A stretch of 14,684 nucleotides of DNA, taken from Bacteroidales bacterium. GTDB lineage: Bacteria; Bacteroidota; Bacteroidia; Bacteroidales; UBA932. The stretch lies in NCBI GenBank assembly GCA_016283985.1, contig JAEENZ010000014.1:1-14684 (forward strand), in the 5' to 3' direction. The notes below the pieces were generated by a model. The model saw only the letters and a program-made list of their open reading frames with translations, did not search any database and was not told the origin of the DNA. The translations under genes were made by a program, and so were the position numbers. Positions 14,122 to 14,684 of the stretch are shown piece by piece (position 1 is the first letter of the stretch; each line of letters opens with the position of its first letter).

Positions 14122-14684
14122 GGGGACCCCACTCCGCAGGCTACGGCTTCAGTAGTTACCGGAGGGACTGAAGATGTGAGTACAGGAGGGGCAACCCTCC
14201 TGGGCTCCTTCTCGGGAGAAACAGGAACCATCAGCGAAACCGGATTCTATTACGGAACCACCTCCGGGAGCCTTGGAAACAAGGTTTCCACCGGCAGTAC
14301 GTCCAGTCCTTTCTCCAAGGCCATTACCGGTCTCACGGCGGGCACAACGTACTATTACAAGGCATACGTAGTGGAATACAACGAATCTACCTCATCCAAC
14401 GAAGAAAGGCTTGGCCCTGAGATGTCCTTCACTACCATAGGCGTAGCAACGGCATCTGTTACCACCAGCGCTGCGTCCGGCATATTCTCAACCAGCGCAA
14501 CGCTCTCCGGTTCATATTCCGGGGCTACGGGAACGGTGACCGAAGTGGGTTTCTATTGGGGAACATCTGCCGGGGACCTTTCCAACGAGTTGTATGCAGA
14601 TTCCGGTTCCGGCGCTTCCGGCGTTTTCTCCAAGAATCTCACGGGGCTTACTGAAAGCACGACCTATTACTTCAAGGCCTACGC
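14122..14684 (+). CDS. Fn3-like repeat coding fragment, no start seen, runs off the window
   Basis: Directly after the TGA the same frame is open for 563 bases to the window edge. It encodes two tandem Fn3-like domains of the type also present in the nuclease lipoprotein: TASVVTGG, then GFYYGTTSGSLG, then GLTAGTTYYYKAYVV and SFTT; and TASVTTSAASG, then GFYWGTSAGDLS, then GLTESTTYYFKAYA. No ATG start, promoter or signal peptide precedes it; the first GTG (14176) lies inside the first domain and gives no export signal. The fragment is therefore either an orphaned 3' part of an earlier, longer version of the upstream gene, a cassette used after recombination, or reached by readthrough. Coding character is clear; independent expression is not. 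Confidence 0.55.
14140..14684 (+). repeat. Tandem Fn3-like repeats, period 306 bp
   Basis: The first unit begins at 14140 (codons for ATASV) and the second at 14446 (again ATASV), giving a 306-bp, 102-residue period. The units align through the GFYxGT and GLTxxTTYYxKAY motifs, but the nucleotide sequences have diverged. The second copy is cut by the window end, so the total number is unknown. Confidence 0.75.

Noticed and set aside
14122..14130. GGGGACCCC palindrome right after the TGA as a terminator or recombination site
   Set aside because: The loop would be a single base and no T run follows; as a nine-base palindrome in GC-rich sequence it may be chance.
14176..14178. GTG as an independent start for the Fn3-like repeat fragment
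   Set aside because: It lies within the first strands of the first repeat, with no signal peptide, promoter or ribosome-binding site; an envelope repeat protein would need an export signal.
1..14684. CRISPR arrays, tRNA or rRNA genes, transposases, phage genes
   Set aside because: None is visible: no regularly spaced short repeats with spacers, no clover-leaf-like sequences in the short intergenic regions, and no integrase or transposase motifs in any long frame.

Overview
The window reads as a chromosome segment of a Bacteroidota bacterium, most likely an uncultured gut or rumen member of Bacteroidales. The pointers are four lipoproteins with a Cys lipobox, -7 boxes of the Bacteroidota type TAnnTTTG, little use of Shine-Dalgarno sites, a fimbrillin-like surface protein, and Fn3-like repeats typical of this phylum. 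Genus cannot be told from the sequence alone. There is no rRNA, tRNA, CRISPR array or insertion sequence.

Layout. (1) 1-2861: the 3' part of a GH3 glycosidase, start-stop coupled to a lipoprotein DNA/RNA non-specific endonuclease carrying an Fn3-like domain and a Gly-Pro linker. (2) 2862-4429: a compact ribosome-mediated attenuator (14-residue leader peptide with three consecutive Trp codons, competing hairpins, perfect terminator) followed by a lone TrpB2-type tryptophan synthase beta subunit. (3) 4401-5027, minus strand: a short arginase-family protein, convergent with and overlapping trpB. (4) 5090-11746: one long plus-strand operon of an unrecognised 155-residue protein, gcvT, gcvH, split gcvPA and gcvPB, a GDPD-family lipoprotein and a propeller-like lipoprotein; most junctions are ATGA overlaps or very short gaps. 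(5) 11747-11891: intergenic region with a terminator-like hairpin, three direct repeats at exactly 21-bp period, and a strong -7 box. (6) 11892-14684: a 50-residue small protein, then a 687-residue modular fimbrillin-like lipoprotein whose frame continues open past a single TGA into two Fn3-like repeats that run off the window.

How it fits together. The gcv genes encode the T, H and two-part P components of the glycine cleavage system, which makes CO2, NH3 and methylene-tetrahydrofolate; the L protein (dihydrolipoyl dehydrogenase) must be encoded elsewhere. TrpB2 would make Trp from indole and Ser, and its leader would raise expression when charged tRNA-Trp is scarce. The lipoproteins at both ends are envelope or surface proteins for degrading glycans, nucleic acids and possibly phosphodiesters, or for surface display.

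The observations most worth pursuing are the Trp attenuator (its 1:2, 2:3 and 3:4 pairings can all be traced in the sequence), the small protein plus modular surface protein behind a 21-bp direct-repeat array, and the in-frame TGA joining an AT-rich C-terminal module to GC-richer orphan repeats.
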